Shown: one piece after another, positions 1 through 6,754 of the stretch
Layout of the letters: every line of letters starts with the position of its first letter
Position numbering within the stretch: position 1 is the stretch's first letter
Assembly: GCA_903909925.1 (NCBI GenBank)
Contig: CAIVXR010000090.1
Span: 1 to 7,255, forward strand
Direction of reading: 5' to 3'
Origin: an uncultured beta proteobacterium
GTDB taxonomy: Bacteria > Pseudomonadota > Gammaproteobacteria > Burkholderiales > Burkholderiaceae
DNA: 7,255 bases
Program-made: the position numbers and the translations under genes
The notes under the pieces: generated by a model
The model's input: only the letters and a program-made list of their open reading frames with translations
Told to the model about the DNA's origin: nothing
The model's database searches: none

Positions 1-86
1 ATCTTTTGACCAACCAATGCATTGAGTAGCGTTGATTTGCCCATATTGGGACGCCCAACAATAGCGATAGTGCCGCATCTAAACAC
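1..86 (-). CDS. era: GTPase Era, N-terminal fragment (cut by window edge)
   Basis: Only the first 28 codons are visible; the gene runs off the left edge. Era is a GTPase that binds the 3' end of 16S rRNA and the 30S subunit during ribosome maturation. The fragment reads (M)FRCGTIAIVGRPNMGKSTLL followed by NALVGQK. Residues 11-18 (GRPNMGKS) are the G1/P-loop, and this context is typical of Era; a Met replaces the more usual Val before GKS. The proposed start is GTG at 86-84. It lies 2 bp after the rnc stop and is preceded at 6 nt by a GAAGGG Shine-Dalgarno site inside the end of rnc. The only nearby ATG (78-76) is out of frame. The rnc-era order supports the call, but the KH domain and other G motifs cannot be checked here. 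Confidence 0.9.
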   Translation of the reverse strand, partial: MFRCGTIAIVGRPNMGKSTLLNALVGQK

Positions 87-88
87 GA

Positions 89-880
89 TTAGCCCTTCAG
101 CTTAAGATTTAACTGCTCTTCGGCTACTTCTTTTTTGGCTGCTTTTTTCTTAGCCGACCGAGTTTTCTTGGGCTTACGAGACTCCTGTGGCAAAGCCTTG
201 AGAACTGCTAGCAAAGCTTTCTTCGCGGCAGACTGTTCAGCAGCACGGCGTGATGCACCCTCGCCTTTTACGGAAACCTTCAGACTAGGGATTAAACACT
301 CCACCTCAAATTGCTGATTATGAGCAGCGCCAGTAGTGCCAGTCACGTTATACGTGGGCAAAGGCAATTGATAGCTCTGCAAACACTCTTGCAAGAGTGT
401 TTTGTCATCCTTGCCCAAAGTCTTGGGGTCAACTTGCGCAAGAATAATGGAATACAACTTTCTGAGGCATCCTTTTGCAGCATCAAATCCTCCATCCAAA
501 AAGATTGCGCCAGTCACCGCTTCCAATGTATCAGCCAAAATAGAGGGCCGACGAAAGCCGCCACTCTTGAGCTCACCCTCACCTAGGCGTAAATAGTCTG
601 ATAAGGATAAAGTTTGCGCAATCTCATATAGAGCTTGCTGCTTCACTAAATTAGCCCGCACCCGTGAGAGATCGCCCTCATCTAAATCAGAGTAACGCTC
701 ATAAAGTAAATCTGCAACTACGCAATTGAGAATTGAATCTCCTAAAAACTCCAGGCGCTCGTTATTTTTCTTACTGTGACTGCGGTGAGTCAAGGCTTGA
801 TTCAAGAGCTCTGGCTTCTTGAAGGTATAGCCAAGACGCTCTTGCAGTGGTGCAGTTTCGATAACGGCGCGCGCGTTCAT
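89..880 (-). CDS. rnc: Ribonuclease III
   Basis: Double-strand-specific endoribonuclease (263 aa) that processes rRNA precursors and structured mRNAs. The signature NNERLEFLGDS lies at residues 39-49. By alignment to the E. coli enzyme the metal-binding acidic residues are Glu41, Glu44, Asp48, Asp117 and Glu120, so the active site looks intact. The catalytic domain covers about residues 10-150 and a double-stranded-RNA-binding domain about 158-228, ending in the typical RRAAEQSAAKKAL. The last 35 or so residues form a tail rich in Lys and Ala (233-263, with KKTRSAKKKAAKK at 239-251) that the 226-residue E. coli protein lacks. The ATG start at 880 lies 6 bp after the lepB stop. Its Shine-Dalgarno is weak (GAG, 9 nt upstream, inside the end of lepB), which suggests translational coupling. 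The next gene, era, follows after 2 bp. Confidence 0.97.
   Translation of the reverse strand: MNARAVIETAPLQERLGYTFKKPELLNQALTHRSHSKKNNERLEFLGDSILNCVVADLLYERYSDLDEGDLSRVRANLVKQQALYEIAQTLSLSDYLRLGEGELKSGGFRRPSILADTLEAVTGAIFLDGGFDAAKGCLRKLYSIILAQVDPKTLGKDDKTLLQECLQSYQLPLPTYNVTGTTGAAHNQQFEVECLIPSLKVSVKGEGASRRAAEQSAAKKALLAVLKALPQESRKPKKTRSAKKKAAKKEVAEEQLNLKLKG
93..98 (-). promoter_or_regulatory. Shine-Dalgarno site of era
   Basis: On the minus strand GAAGGG ends 6 nt before the GTG at 86. It lies within the last codons of rnc, so ribosomes finishing rnc are placed to start era. It decides in favour of GTG as the era start. Confidence 0.6.
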
Positions 881-886
881 GATCTT

Positions 887-1693
887 TTACTCAAAGCCGC
901 CAATGCGGCCCAGGTTACCGAGGTTTAACCAGACAAAGAAGGCTTTACCTACAATATTTTTATCTGGCACAAAACCCCAGTAGCGAGAATCAGCACTGTT
1001 ATCACGGTTATCACCCATAGCAAAGTAATGCCCTGGCGGTACGGTACAAGTTAAACCAGCTTGCTGATATTGGCAAAAATCTGAGCCTGGAAAACGCTCA
1101 GTTGGAAATACGGTTGCAGGACGATCTGGATCATTCAAAATCTCGTGACGATTGCTACCCAAATCGAGAGGGAAAGCTTCTGCATAGCGTTTTGCATAGC
1201 GCATATTTTCAGGATCAAGATAGGATTCACCGCCACTGTATTGCAATGGCTGCCCATTAATCGTCAGGCGTTTATCCTGATAAGTAATCACATCACCCGG
1301 CAAAGCAACCACGCGCTTAATGTAATCAACAGACTCATCACGTGGATAACGGAACACCACTACATCACCACGCTTTGGGGTGCCTAGATCAACCACCTTT
1401 TGGTTGATCACCGGTAGACGAATGCCATAGGTAAATTTATTTACCAAGATGAAATCACCAATTTGCAAGGTTGGAATCATCGAGCCAGAAGGAATCTTAA
1501 AGGGCTCAATAATGAAAGACCGCAAAACAAATACTGCGCAGATCACTGGGAAGAAACCTGCGGTGTACTCCAACCATAAAGGCATACGATCAATACCTGC
1601 CACGCGTCTTTGCGGAGCAAAGTAGAACTTGTCAGCGGCATAAGCAATGCCAGTCACAACCACCAAGACTAAAAGGATGAGCGCAAAGTTCAT
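887..1693 (-). CDS. lepB: Signal peptidase I (leader peptidase)
   Basis: Inner-membrane serine protease (268 aa) that cleaves signal peptides from exported proteins on the periplasmic side, using a Ser/Lys dyad. Residues 3-18 form one hydrophobic membrane segment and about 44-62 a second, with a positive loop between them (QRRVAGIDR). The catalytic region follows at once: PSGSMIPTL contains nucleophile Ser71, and YIKRVVALPGD contains the general base Lys126. The conserved GDNRDNSADSRYWG box is at 227-240. Cys207 and Cys216 lie in the large periplasmic domain and could form a disulfide like that in E. coli LepB. The protein is shorter than the E. coli enzyme (324 aa) but typical of many beta-proteobacteria. 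Its ATG overlaps the lepA stop by one base (TAATG), and a clear AGGTGG ribosome binding site lies inside lepA. A natural substrate, the Do-type protease, is encoded in the same cluster. Confidence 0.97.
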   Translation of the reverse strand: MNFALILLVLVVVTGIAYAADKFYFAPQRRVAGIDRMPLWLEYTAGFFPVICAVFVLRSFIIEPFKIPSGSMIPTLQIGDFILVNKFTYGIRLPVINQKVVDLGTPKRGDVVVFRYPRDESVDYIKRVVALPGDVITYQDKRLTINGQPLQYSGGESYLDPENMRYAKRYAEAFPLDLGSNRHEILNDPDRPATVFPTERFPGSDFCQYQQAGLTCTVPPGHYFAMGDNRDNSADSRYWGFVPDKNIVGKAFFVWLNLGNLGRIGGFE

Positions 1694-3498
1694 TAATCTT
1701 CCACCTGCAAAATAGCCAAGAAAGCTTCCTGTGGAATTTCCACATTACCGACTTGTTTCATACGTTTCTTACCTTCTTTTTGCTTCTCTAGTAGCTTGCG
1801 CTTACGAGAGATATCACCGCCATAGCATTTAGCCAACACGTTTTTACGCAAGGCTTTGACGTTTTCGCGCGCAACAATATTGCTACCAATCGCCGCCTGA
1901 ATAGCCACATCAAACATTTGGCGCGGAATAATGCCGCGCATCTTTGAGACTACCTCACGACCGCGGTGCTGACTATTGCTCCTATGGACAATCACTGAGA
2001 GGGCATCCACCCGATCGCCGTTAATCAAAATATCGACTTTCACTACATCAGCAGGGCGATATTCTTTGAATTCATAATCCATCGAGGCATAGCCCCGTGA
2101 AATGGATTTCAGGCGATCAAAAAAATCCATCACAATCTCTGCCATTGGCAGTTCATAGGTCAGTTGTACTTGGCGGCCTAAATAATTCATACCCGTCTGA
2201 ATACCCCGCTTACCAACGCAAAGGGTGATGATGGAGCCTACATACTCTTGAGGCATATAGAGATTCACTGTGACAATCGGCTCCATGATGGTATCGACCT
2301 TACTCGTCTCTGGCATCTTCGCTGGGTTATCTACCATCAAGATCGTGCCATCAGATTGCTGTACTTGATATACCACGGTCGGTGCAGTAGTAATCAAGTT
2401 CATTCCGTACTGACGCTCTAAGCGCTCTTGCACGATCTCCATGTGTAGCAGGCCTAAGAAGCCGCAGCGGAATCCAAAACCTAAAGCTTGAGATACTTCT
2501 GGCTCATACAAGAGAGAAGCATCATTGAGTTTTAACTTCTCAAGTGATTCACGTAACTGATCATATTCACTTGCTTCCACTGGATATAAACCAGCAAACA
2601 CTTGAGATTTCACTTCCTTAAATCCTGGCAAGGGTCCAGCAGCGGGCGCACGGCCTACTTGCCCGACAGCGTGTGTCACGGTATCGCCCACTTTTGCAGC
2701 CTTAAGTTCTTTAATGCCTGCGATGATGAAGCCTACCTGGCCAGCACTCAGCTCAGGGCGATCTACCGACTTAGGACTAAAGACACCTACGTGCTCAACT
2801 AAGTGAGTTGAGCCATTAGCCATCAAAGTAATTTTGTCTTTAGGTTTGAGAGTGCCATTCACAACGCGCACTAACATGACGACACCAACGTAGTTATCAA
2901 ACCAAGAATCGATGATGAGGCACTGCAATGGCGCACTGGCATCACCTTTGGGTGGTGGCACACGACGAATCATTTCTTCAATGACTTCGATCACACCCAA
3001 ACCAGTCTTTGCAGAACACGTTAGGGCATCACTAGCATCGATCCCAATCACATCTTCAATTTCTTGAATCGCACGCTCAGGATCAGCTTGTGGCAAATCA
3101 ATCTTATTGAGAACAGGGACTACTTCAACGCCAAGCTCAATGGCGGTGTAACAGTTGGCCACTGTTTGCGCCTCAACACCCTGACTCGCATCGACTACCA
3201 ATAAAGCGCCTTCACAAGCAGATAAGGAACGACTGACTTCGTATGAGAAGTCCACATGCCCTGGGGTATCAATCAGGTTGAGGTTATAAATCTTGCCATC
3301 TTTGGCTTTGTAATTGAGAGCCGCAGTTTGGGCCTTGATCGTGATGCCACGTTCACGCTCAATATCCATCGAATCAAGAACCTGGGCTTCCATTTCACGA
3401 TCAGAAAGACCGCCACAAAGCTGAATAATGCGATCGGCGAGCGTAGATTTGCCGTGATCAATGTGGGCGATGATAGAAAAATTGCGGATTAAATCCAT
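1693..3498 (-). CDS. lepA: Elongation factor 4 (LepA), ribosome-associated GTPase
   Basis: Translational GTPase of the EF-G-like family (601 aa, the usual length). It acts on the ribosome; back-translocation and a role in 30S assembly or initiation have both been reported for the family. GTPase motifs are complete: P-loop AHIDHGKST at 11-19, switch I RGITIK at 50-55, DTPGH at 77-81 with catalytic His81, NKID at 131-134 and SAK at 162-164. A beta-barrel domain 2 (about 188-285) and EF-G III/V-like domains (about 295-480) follow, including GFRCGFLGLLHMEI near 342-355. The EF4-specific C-terminal domain (about 485-601) carries CYGGDISRKRKLLEKQKEGK at 558-577. The start MDLIRNFSIIAHIDHGKST is the family consensus. 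Its ribosome binding site is weak (AAGACG close to the ATG). It is separated from the upstream protease gene by 136 bp and overlaps lepB by 1 bp. Confidence 0.98.
   Translation of the reverse strand: MDLIRNFSIIAHIDHGKSTLADRIIQLCGGLSDREMEAQVLDSMDIERERGITIKAQTAALNYKAKDGKIYNLNLIDTPGHVDFSYEVSRSLSACEGALLVVDASQGVEAQTVANCYTAIELGVEVVPVLNKIDLPQADPERAIQEIEDVIGIDASDALTCSAKTGLGVIEVIEEMIRRVPPPKGDASAPLQCLIIDSWFDNYVGVVMLVRVVNGTLKPKDKITLMANGSTHLVEHVGVFSPKSVDRPELSAGQVGFIIAGIKELKAAKVGDTVTHAVGQVGRAPAAGPLPGFKEVKSQVFAGLYPVEASEYDQLRESLEKLKLNDASLLYEPEVSQALGFGFRCGFLGLLHMEIVQERLERQYGMNLITTAPTVVYQVQQSDGTILMVDNPAKMPETSKVDTIMEPIVTVNLYMPQEYVGSIITLCVGKRGIQTGMNYLGRQVQLTYELPMAEIVMDFFDRLKSISRGYASMDYEFKEYRPADVVKVDILINGDRVDALSVIVHRSNSQHRGREVVSKMRGIIPRQMFDVAIQAAIGSNIVARENVKALRKNVLAKCYGGDISRKRKLLEKQKEGKKRMKQVGNVEIPQEAFLAILQVED
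1701..1706 (-). promoter_or_regulatory. Shine-Dalgarno site of lepB
   Basis: AGGTGG on the minus strand, 7 nt before the lepB ATG and inside the 3' end of lepA. It supports this start and gives lepB a good site of its own in addition to stop-start coupling (TAATG). Confidence 0.65.
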
Positions 3499-3584
3499 AG
3501 CGTCTTAATAGGTCATTCAAAAAACGCCTTGTCAGAACGCACCACAATGATGCGCTGCAAAAAGTCGTCTTAAGGGGATTGTAA

Positions 3585-3633
3585 TGGGTGGCGCCTCAAG
3601 GGCGCTGAACCCCATTTTTGGGCCTAAAAAGGG
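3585..3633 (-). other. Two competing hairpins in the mucD-lepA gap
   Basis: In the leftward transcript, starting 1 nt after the protease stop codon, CCCTTTTT (3633-3626) can pair with AAAAA and GGG (3619-3611) across one bulged base, leaving a 6-nt loop. Just downstream, GCGCC (3605-3601) pairs perfectly with GGCGC (3595-3591) around CTTGA; TGGG (3614-3611) can extend that stem by pairing with CCCA (3588-3585). Bases 3613-3611 are shared, so the first hairpin and the extended second one exclude each other. No T tract follows the second stem, so a classic intrinsic terminator is not supported. The element could be a weak terminator, a 3'-end processing or stability element, or chance. I found no convincing promoter for lepA in the remainder of the gap (3499-3584). 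Confidence 0.4.
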
Positions 3634-3634
3634 C

Positions 3635-5083
3635 TTATTTTGGCCTTACCGGGATAACCAAGGTACTGTCAGCACGGCGTATGAAGACCGGAACAGCCTT
3701 ATTGGCATCAAGGCCTTTGACAAGAGCCTCAAATTGCTTTGCGCCCGTGATATCGGCATCTGCAATCCGAATAATCACATCGCCGGGCCGAACACCAGAT
3801 CTTGCCAAAGGACCATCGCCTAGGCCGATAACCTCAACGCCACCTTTGATATTCAAATCTTTCTTTTTGGCATCAGATAAGTCAGCGACCGCTACTCCAA
3901 AAGCATTAACACTATTGCTATTTGCAGCAGGAGCATCCGGTTTTTTAGCGGCGGCTTGAGCAGAATCTGTATCCGCAACAGTCACACTTAAATCGCGAGT
4001 GCTGCCCTTACGCCAAACTTGTACAGAAGCCACAGTTCCAGGTTTAGTTTCACCAACAACACGCGGCAAATCTGTTGACTTATTGAGTTCACGTCCATTG
4101 AAACTGAGAATCACATCACCCGCTTCAATACCACCAGCTGCGGCAGGACCATTAGGCTCAACATTGCGCACATAGGCGCCACGAGGTTTTCCTAGGCCCA
4201 AACTTTCGGCAACCTCTTTTGTCATCTCACCTAGGGCAACACCGATACGACCACGGGTCATTTTTCCATTCGTACGCAATTGATCTGCCACACGCATCGC
4301 TTCATCAATCGGAATTGCAAAGGAGATTCCCATATAGCCACCAGAGCGACTAAAGATTTGAGAGTTAATGCCAATTACTTGGCCAGCAGTGTTTAATAAT
4401 GGGCCGCCAGAGTTCCCAGGATTGACCGCAACGTCAGTCTGAATAAAAGGTAAGTAATCACCTGTGTCACGACTCTTTGCCGATACGATGCCTGCTGTGA
4501 CCGTGTTCTCAAGGCCAAATGGCGAACCGATTGCCAGAACCCACTCACCGACCCTTACCTTTGAAGAATCACCTAACGGTAATTTTGGTAAGTCACGCGC
4601 TTCAATTTTGACCACTGCTACGTCAGTGCGTTTATCTAAACCCAATAACTTGGCTTTGAACTCACGCTTGTCTGTTAAGGTCACATAAATAGTAGTAGCG
4701 CCCTCAACAACGTGTGCATTTGTCAAAATCAAACCATTAGATTCAATAATGAAACCGGAGCCCACTCCGCGATCTGCTTCTTGCGGTTTACCAGGATTTG
4801 GTTGCGCTTGTTTAGGTGCATTTGGAATTCCGGGAATCGGTACGCCAAAGAAACGGCGAAAGAATTCTGCTTGATCCTCAGGTATACCTGGGATGCCGCC
4901 TTGAGATTGCTGAACCATCACCTTTTCAGTAGTGCGAATATTCACCACAGCCGGACTAGCGCGTTCAACTAAATCCGCAAAATCCGGAATCATGACCCGC
5001 GGATTTTGTGCGAAGGCATTCGGTATTAGTGCAGCTTGCCCAAGACTCAAAATAGCCAGGAGCGCAATCAGGTACTTTTTCAT
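3635..5083 (-). CDS. mucD: Periplasmic Do-type serine endoprotease with two PDZ domains (DegP/DegQ/MucD family)
   Basis: HtrA-family protease and chaperone (482 aa) that degrades or refolds damaged envelope proteins. An N-terminal Sec signal peptide is clear: MKK, then a hydrophobic stretch, then AFA before Q26 as the probable cleavage site. The trypsin-like domain (about 32-265) has the full triad: His124 in TNAHVVEGA, Asp154 in KRTDVAVVKI and Ser225 in NPGNSGGPLL. A Pro/Gly/Gln-rich LA-type loop (about 60-105) includes FFRRFFG. PDZ1 spans about 278-370. A linker rich in Ala and Asp (371-394) leads to PDZ2 (about 395-480). Which paralogue it is (DegP, DegQ or MucD) cannot be settled from sequence alone; the symbol mucD follows its position before lepA. 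It begins 50 bp after fabF, its ribosome binding site is poor (TAGG, 12 nt upstream), and no sigma-E genes precede it. Confidence 0.95.
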   Translation of the reverse strand: MKKYLIALLAILSLGQAALIPNAFAQNPRVMIPDFADLVERASPAVVNIRTTEKVMVQQSQGGIPGIPEDQAEFFRRFFGVPIPGIPNAPKQAQPNPGKPQEADRGVGSGFIIESNGLILTNAHVVEGATTIYVTLTDKREFKAKLLGLDKRTDVAVVKIEARDLPKLPLGDSSKVRVGEWVLAIGSPFGLENTVTAGIVSAKSRDTGDYLPFIQTDVAVNPGNSGGPLLNTAGQVIGINSQIFSRSGGYMGISFAIPIDEAMRVADQLRTNGKMTRGRIGVALGEMTKEVAESLGLGKPRGAYVRNVEPNGPAAAGGIEAGDVILSFNGRELNKSTDLPRVVGETKPGTVASVQVWRKGSTRDLSVTVADTDSAQAAAKKPDAPAANSNSVNAFGVAVADLSDAKKKDLNIKGGVEVIGLGDGPLARSGVRPGDVIIRIADADITGAKQFEALVKGLDANKAVPVFIRRADSTLVIPVRPK

Positions 5084-5099
5084 AATGCTATAGGCCTAC

Positions 5100-5113
5100 T
5101 TGGTAAAAACCAA
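5100..5113 (-). repeat. Small perfect hairpin in the fabF-mucD gap
   Basis: TTGGT-TTTT-ACCAA on the minus strand: a 5-bp stem with a 4-nt loop, 16 nt before the mucD ATG. It is too weak and lacks a following T tract, so it is not called a terminator. Lying in the short leader of mucD, it could influence translation start, or be chance. Confidence 0.3.
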
Positions 5114-5133
5114 CAATGGAGATAAAGAGAATA

Positions 5134-6381
5134 TTAGGTCAGCTTACCAAAAATCAAGGTGCCGTTAGTACCACCAAAGCCAAAGTTGTTTTTGACCGAA
5201 TGCTCGATCTTCACATCCCTAGCAGTATTGGCGCAGTAGTCCAAGTCACACTCAGGATCTTGATTGAAGATATTAATGGTGGGTGGGGATTTCTGGTGAT
5301 GAAGGGCCAGAATGGTGAACACAGACTCCAAACCGCCTGCGCCGCCCAAAAGGTGGCCAGTCATCGACTTGGTGGAATTAATTAAGACCTTTTTGGCTTG
5401 ATCGCCAAGTGCTGCTTTAATGGCTTCGGTTTCATTCTTATCACCCAAAGGTGTAGAAGTACCGTGTGCATTGAGATACTGAATTTGATCTGGATTTAAG
5501 TGGGCATCGCGCATGGCGTTGACCATACAACGACGCGGACCGTCCATATTGGGTGCCGTCATATGATATGCATCACCACTCATGCCAAAACCAAGTAGTT
5601 CGCAATAGATTTTCGCGCCACGTGCTTTTGCATGTTCGTACTCTTCAAGTACAACCACACCAGCACCTTCGCCTAGAACAAAGCCATCACGGTCTTTATC
5701 CCAAGGACGTGATGCAGTTGCCGGATCATCATTACGAGTTGATAGTGCTCTTGCTGAAGCAAAGCCGCCCACACCCAAAGCAGAGATAGTAGATTCAGCG
5801 CCACCAGCCACCATCACATCGGCATCGCCATACTGAATTAAACGAGTAGCCAGACCAATACTATGCAAACCAGTAGTGCAGGCAGTCACCGCAGCAACGT
5901 TTGGACCCTTAAGGCCAAACAAAATACTAAGGTGCCCAGAAATCATATTAATGATTGAGCCCGGCACAAAGAATGGGGAGATACGGCGAGGGCCCCGAGC
6001 TAGTAACTCAGCCCCAGTTTCTTCAATCATGGGCAAGCCACCAATACCGGAGCCAACCATCACGCCTACGCGCTCGGCATTTTGCTCATTGATTTCTAAA
6101 CCACTGTCACGAATAGCTTGCGTGCCTGCAGCAATACCGTAATGGATAAAGCTATCCATATGGCGCGCCTCTTTGGCAGAGACATATTCCTCAACGTTGA
6201 AATCTTTCACCTCTCCTGCGAAATGAACGCTCAATGGAGTGTGGTCGAATTTCGTGATGGTAGCAATGCCTGATTTGCCCGCAAGCACATTAGACCAAGC
6301 TACATCAACAGAATTACCAACGGGTGAGATGAGGCCAAGGCCGGTAACTACTACCCGGCGTCGGCCATTTGATGCTAACAC
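5134..6381 (-). CDS. fabF: Beta-ketoacyl-ACP synthase II (KAS II)
   Basis: Condensing enzyme (415 aa) that extends acyl-ACP by two carbons with malonyl-ACP in the cytoplasmic type II fatty acid synthase; in well-studied bacteria it makes the chain-length step to C18:1. The Cys-His-His active site is complete: Cys168 in VTACTTGLHS, His306 in NAHGTSTPLGD and His343 in KSMTGHLLGGAGG, with Lys338 conserved. The C-terminal gating loop NNFGFGGTNGT is at 398-408. The start is GTG at 6381; it gives MLASNGRRRVVVTGLG, matching the family N-terminus. The nearby ATG is out of frame, and AGG lies 7 nt upstream of the GTG. It follows acpP after 21 bp, a gap that contains the inverted repeat CCTAG-C-CTAGG. 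Cys-His-His rather than Cys-His-Asn rules out FabH; FabB is less likely given the acpP-fabF order. Confidence 0.96.
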   Translation of the reverse strand: MLASNGRRRVVVTGLGLISPVGNSVDVAWSNVLAGKSGIATITKFDHTPLSVHFAGEVKDFNVEEYVSAKEARHMDSFIHYGIAAGTQAIRDSGLEINEQNAERVGVMVGSGIGGLPMIEETGAELLARGPRRISPFFVPGSIINMISGHLSILFGLKGPNVAAVTACTTGLHSIGLATRLIQYGDADVMVAGGAESTISALGVGGFASARALSTRNDDPATASRPWDKDRDGFVLGEGAGVVVLEEYEHAKARGAKIYCELLGFGMSGDAYHMTAPNMDGPRRCMVNAMRDAHLNPDQIQYLNAHGTSTPLGDKNETEAIKAALGDQAKKVLINSTKSMTGHLLGGAGGLESVFTILALHHQKSPPTINIFNQDPECDLDYCANTARDVKIEHSVKNNFGFGGTNGTLIFGKLT

Positions 6382-6402
6382 AGTAAGACCTAGGCTAGGG
6401 AA

Positions 6403-6642
6403 TTAACCCTGAGCTTTTGATTTAGCGAAGTCGATCGCGAGCTGAACTGTGGTGATTTTTTCGGCTTCCTCATCAGGAATTTCGATACCAAATTCATCTT
6501 CCAAAGCCATTACCAGCTCAACAGTGTCAAGAGAGTCAGCGCCCAGGTCATTCACAAAAGAAGATTCATTTTTGATATCTCCTTCAGCGACGCCTAATTG
6601 CTCAGCGACGATTTTCTTAACGCGTTGTTCGATGTTATCCAT
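6403..6642 (-). CDS. acpP: Acyl carrier protein
   Basis: Small acidic carrier protein (79 aa, standard length) that holds growing acyl chains on a 4'-phosphopantetheine arm. The attachment site is Ser37 in the conserved GADSLDTVELVM (residues 34-45). Helix II and the acidic recognition surface (VELVMALEDEFGIEIPDEEAE, split at 41-50 and 51-61) are typical. It lies between fabG and fabF, its usual place, and supplies the substrate carrier for both enzymes. The ATG start has a strong G-rich ribosome binding site directly upstream, fitting the high expression expected of ACP. A candidate promoter of its own lies in the fabG-acpP gap, in addition to read-through from fabG. Confidence 0.98.
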   Translation of the reverse strand: MDNIEQRVKKIVAEQLGVAEGDIKNESSFVNDLGADSLDTVELVMALEDEFGIEIPDEEAEKITTVQLAIDFAKSKAQG

Positions 6643-6646
6643 TAAG

Positions 6647-6652
6647 TCCCCC
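6647..6652 (-). promoter_or_regulatory. Ribosome binding site of acpP, inside a CCCC-T-GGGGG dyad
   Basis: GGGGGA lies 4 nt before the acpP ATG and is preceded by CCCCT (6657-6653). The C run could pair with the G run, but only about 3 bp can form around a 3-nt loop, so strong masking of the site is unlikely. Confidence 0.6.
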
Positions 6653-6678
6653 AGGGGTTGTAAAAAAACGATTGAAGA

Positions 6679-6709
6679 ATTTTATCAGTTTGGCCGAGCA
6701 ATCTAGCAA
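6679..6709 (-). promoter_or_regulatory. Candidate sigma-70-type promoter of acpP
   Basis: A TG-extended -10 box (TGA then TAAAAT, with TAAAAT at 6684-6679) is preceded at 19 nt by a weak -35-like TTGCTA (6709-6704). It would start transcription near 6672 and give a leader of about 30 nt before the acpP ATG at 6642. The -35 match is poor and the spacing long, so the call rests mainly on the -10 box and on the known habit of acpP having its own promoter in other proteobacteria. Confidence 0.35.
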
Positions 6710-6730
6710 ATTTGCCTAAAAATGGCCAAA
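6689..6730. repeat. Inverted repeat with inner palindrome upstream of acpP
   Basis: TTTGGCC (6689-6695) and GGCCAAA (6724-6730) are exact inverted repeats 28 bp apart. Between them lies the perfect 10-bp palindrome GCAAATTTGC (6706-6715). The left arm falls in the spacer of the candidate acpP promoter and the palindrome overlaps its -35 region, a layout seen with operators. No known regulator motif is recognised. Confidence 0.35.
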
Positions 6731-6737
6731 TCCTTAC

Positions 6738-6754
6738 TTTAGCCTTAGGCTAAA
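6738..6754 (-). repeat. Perfect hairpin with the fabG stop codon in its loop
   Basis: On the minus strand TTTAGCC (6754-6748), TAA (6747-6745) and GGCTAAA (6744-6738) form a 7-bp perfect stem whose 3-nt loop is exactly the fabG stop codon. The following bases (GTAAGGATTTGG) contain no T tract, so it is not an intrinsic terminator. It may mark a processing or stability site between fabG and acpP. Confidence 0.45.

Noticed and set aside
3273..3461. Minus-strand 62-codon frame inside lepA
   Set aside because: It is an alternative frame within the conserved GTPase domain of lepA and has no features of its own.
3499..3530. CTGACA and TATTAA as a lepA promoter
   Set aside because: The spacing is 19 bp, the -35 is imperfect, and transcription would start almost on the lepA ATG, leaving no room for a ribosome binding site.
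5134..5190. Possible sigma-E-like -35 (GAACAACTT) near the end of fabF for mucD
   Set aside because: It departs from the GGAACTT consensus and has no matching -10 at the right spacing.
6662..6668. T7 tract on the minus strand as part of an intrinsic terminator before acpP
   Set aside because: The nearest stem arm ends 20 nt upstream, and the tract sits in the short acpP leader, where a terminator would block the gene.
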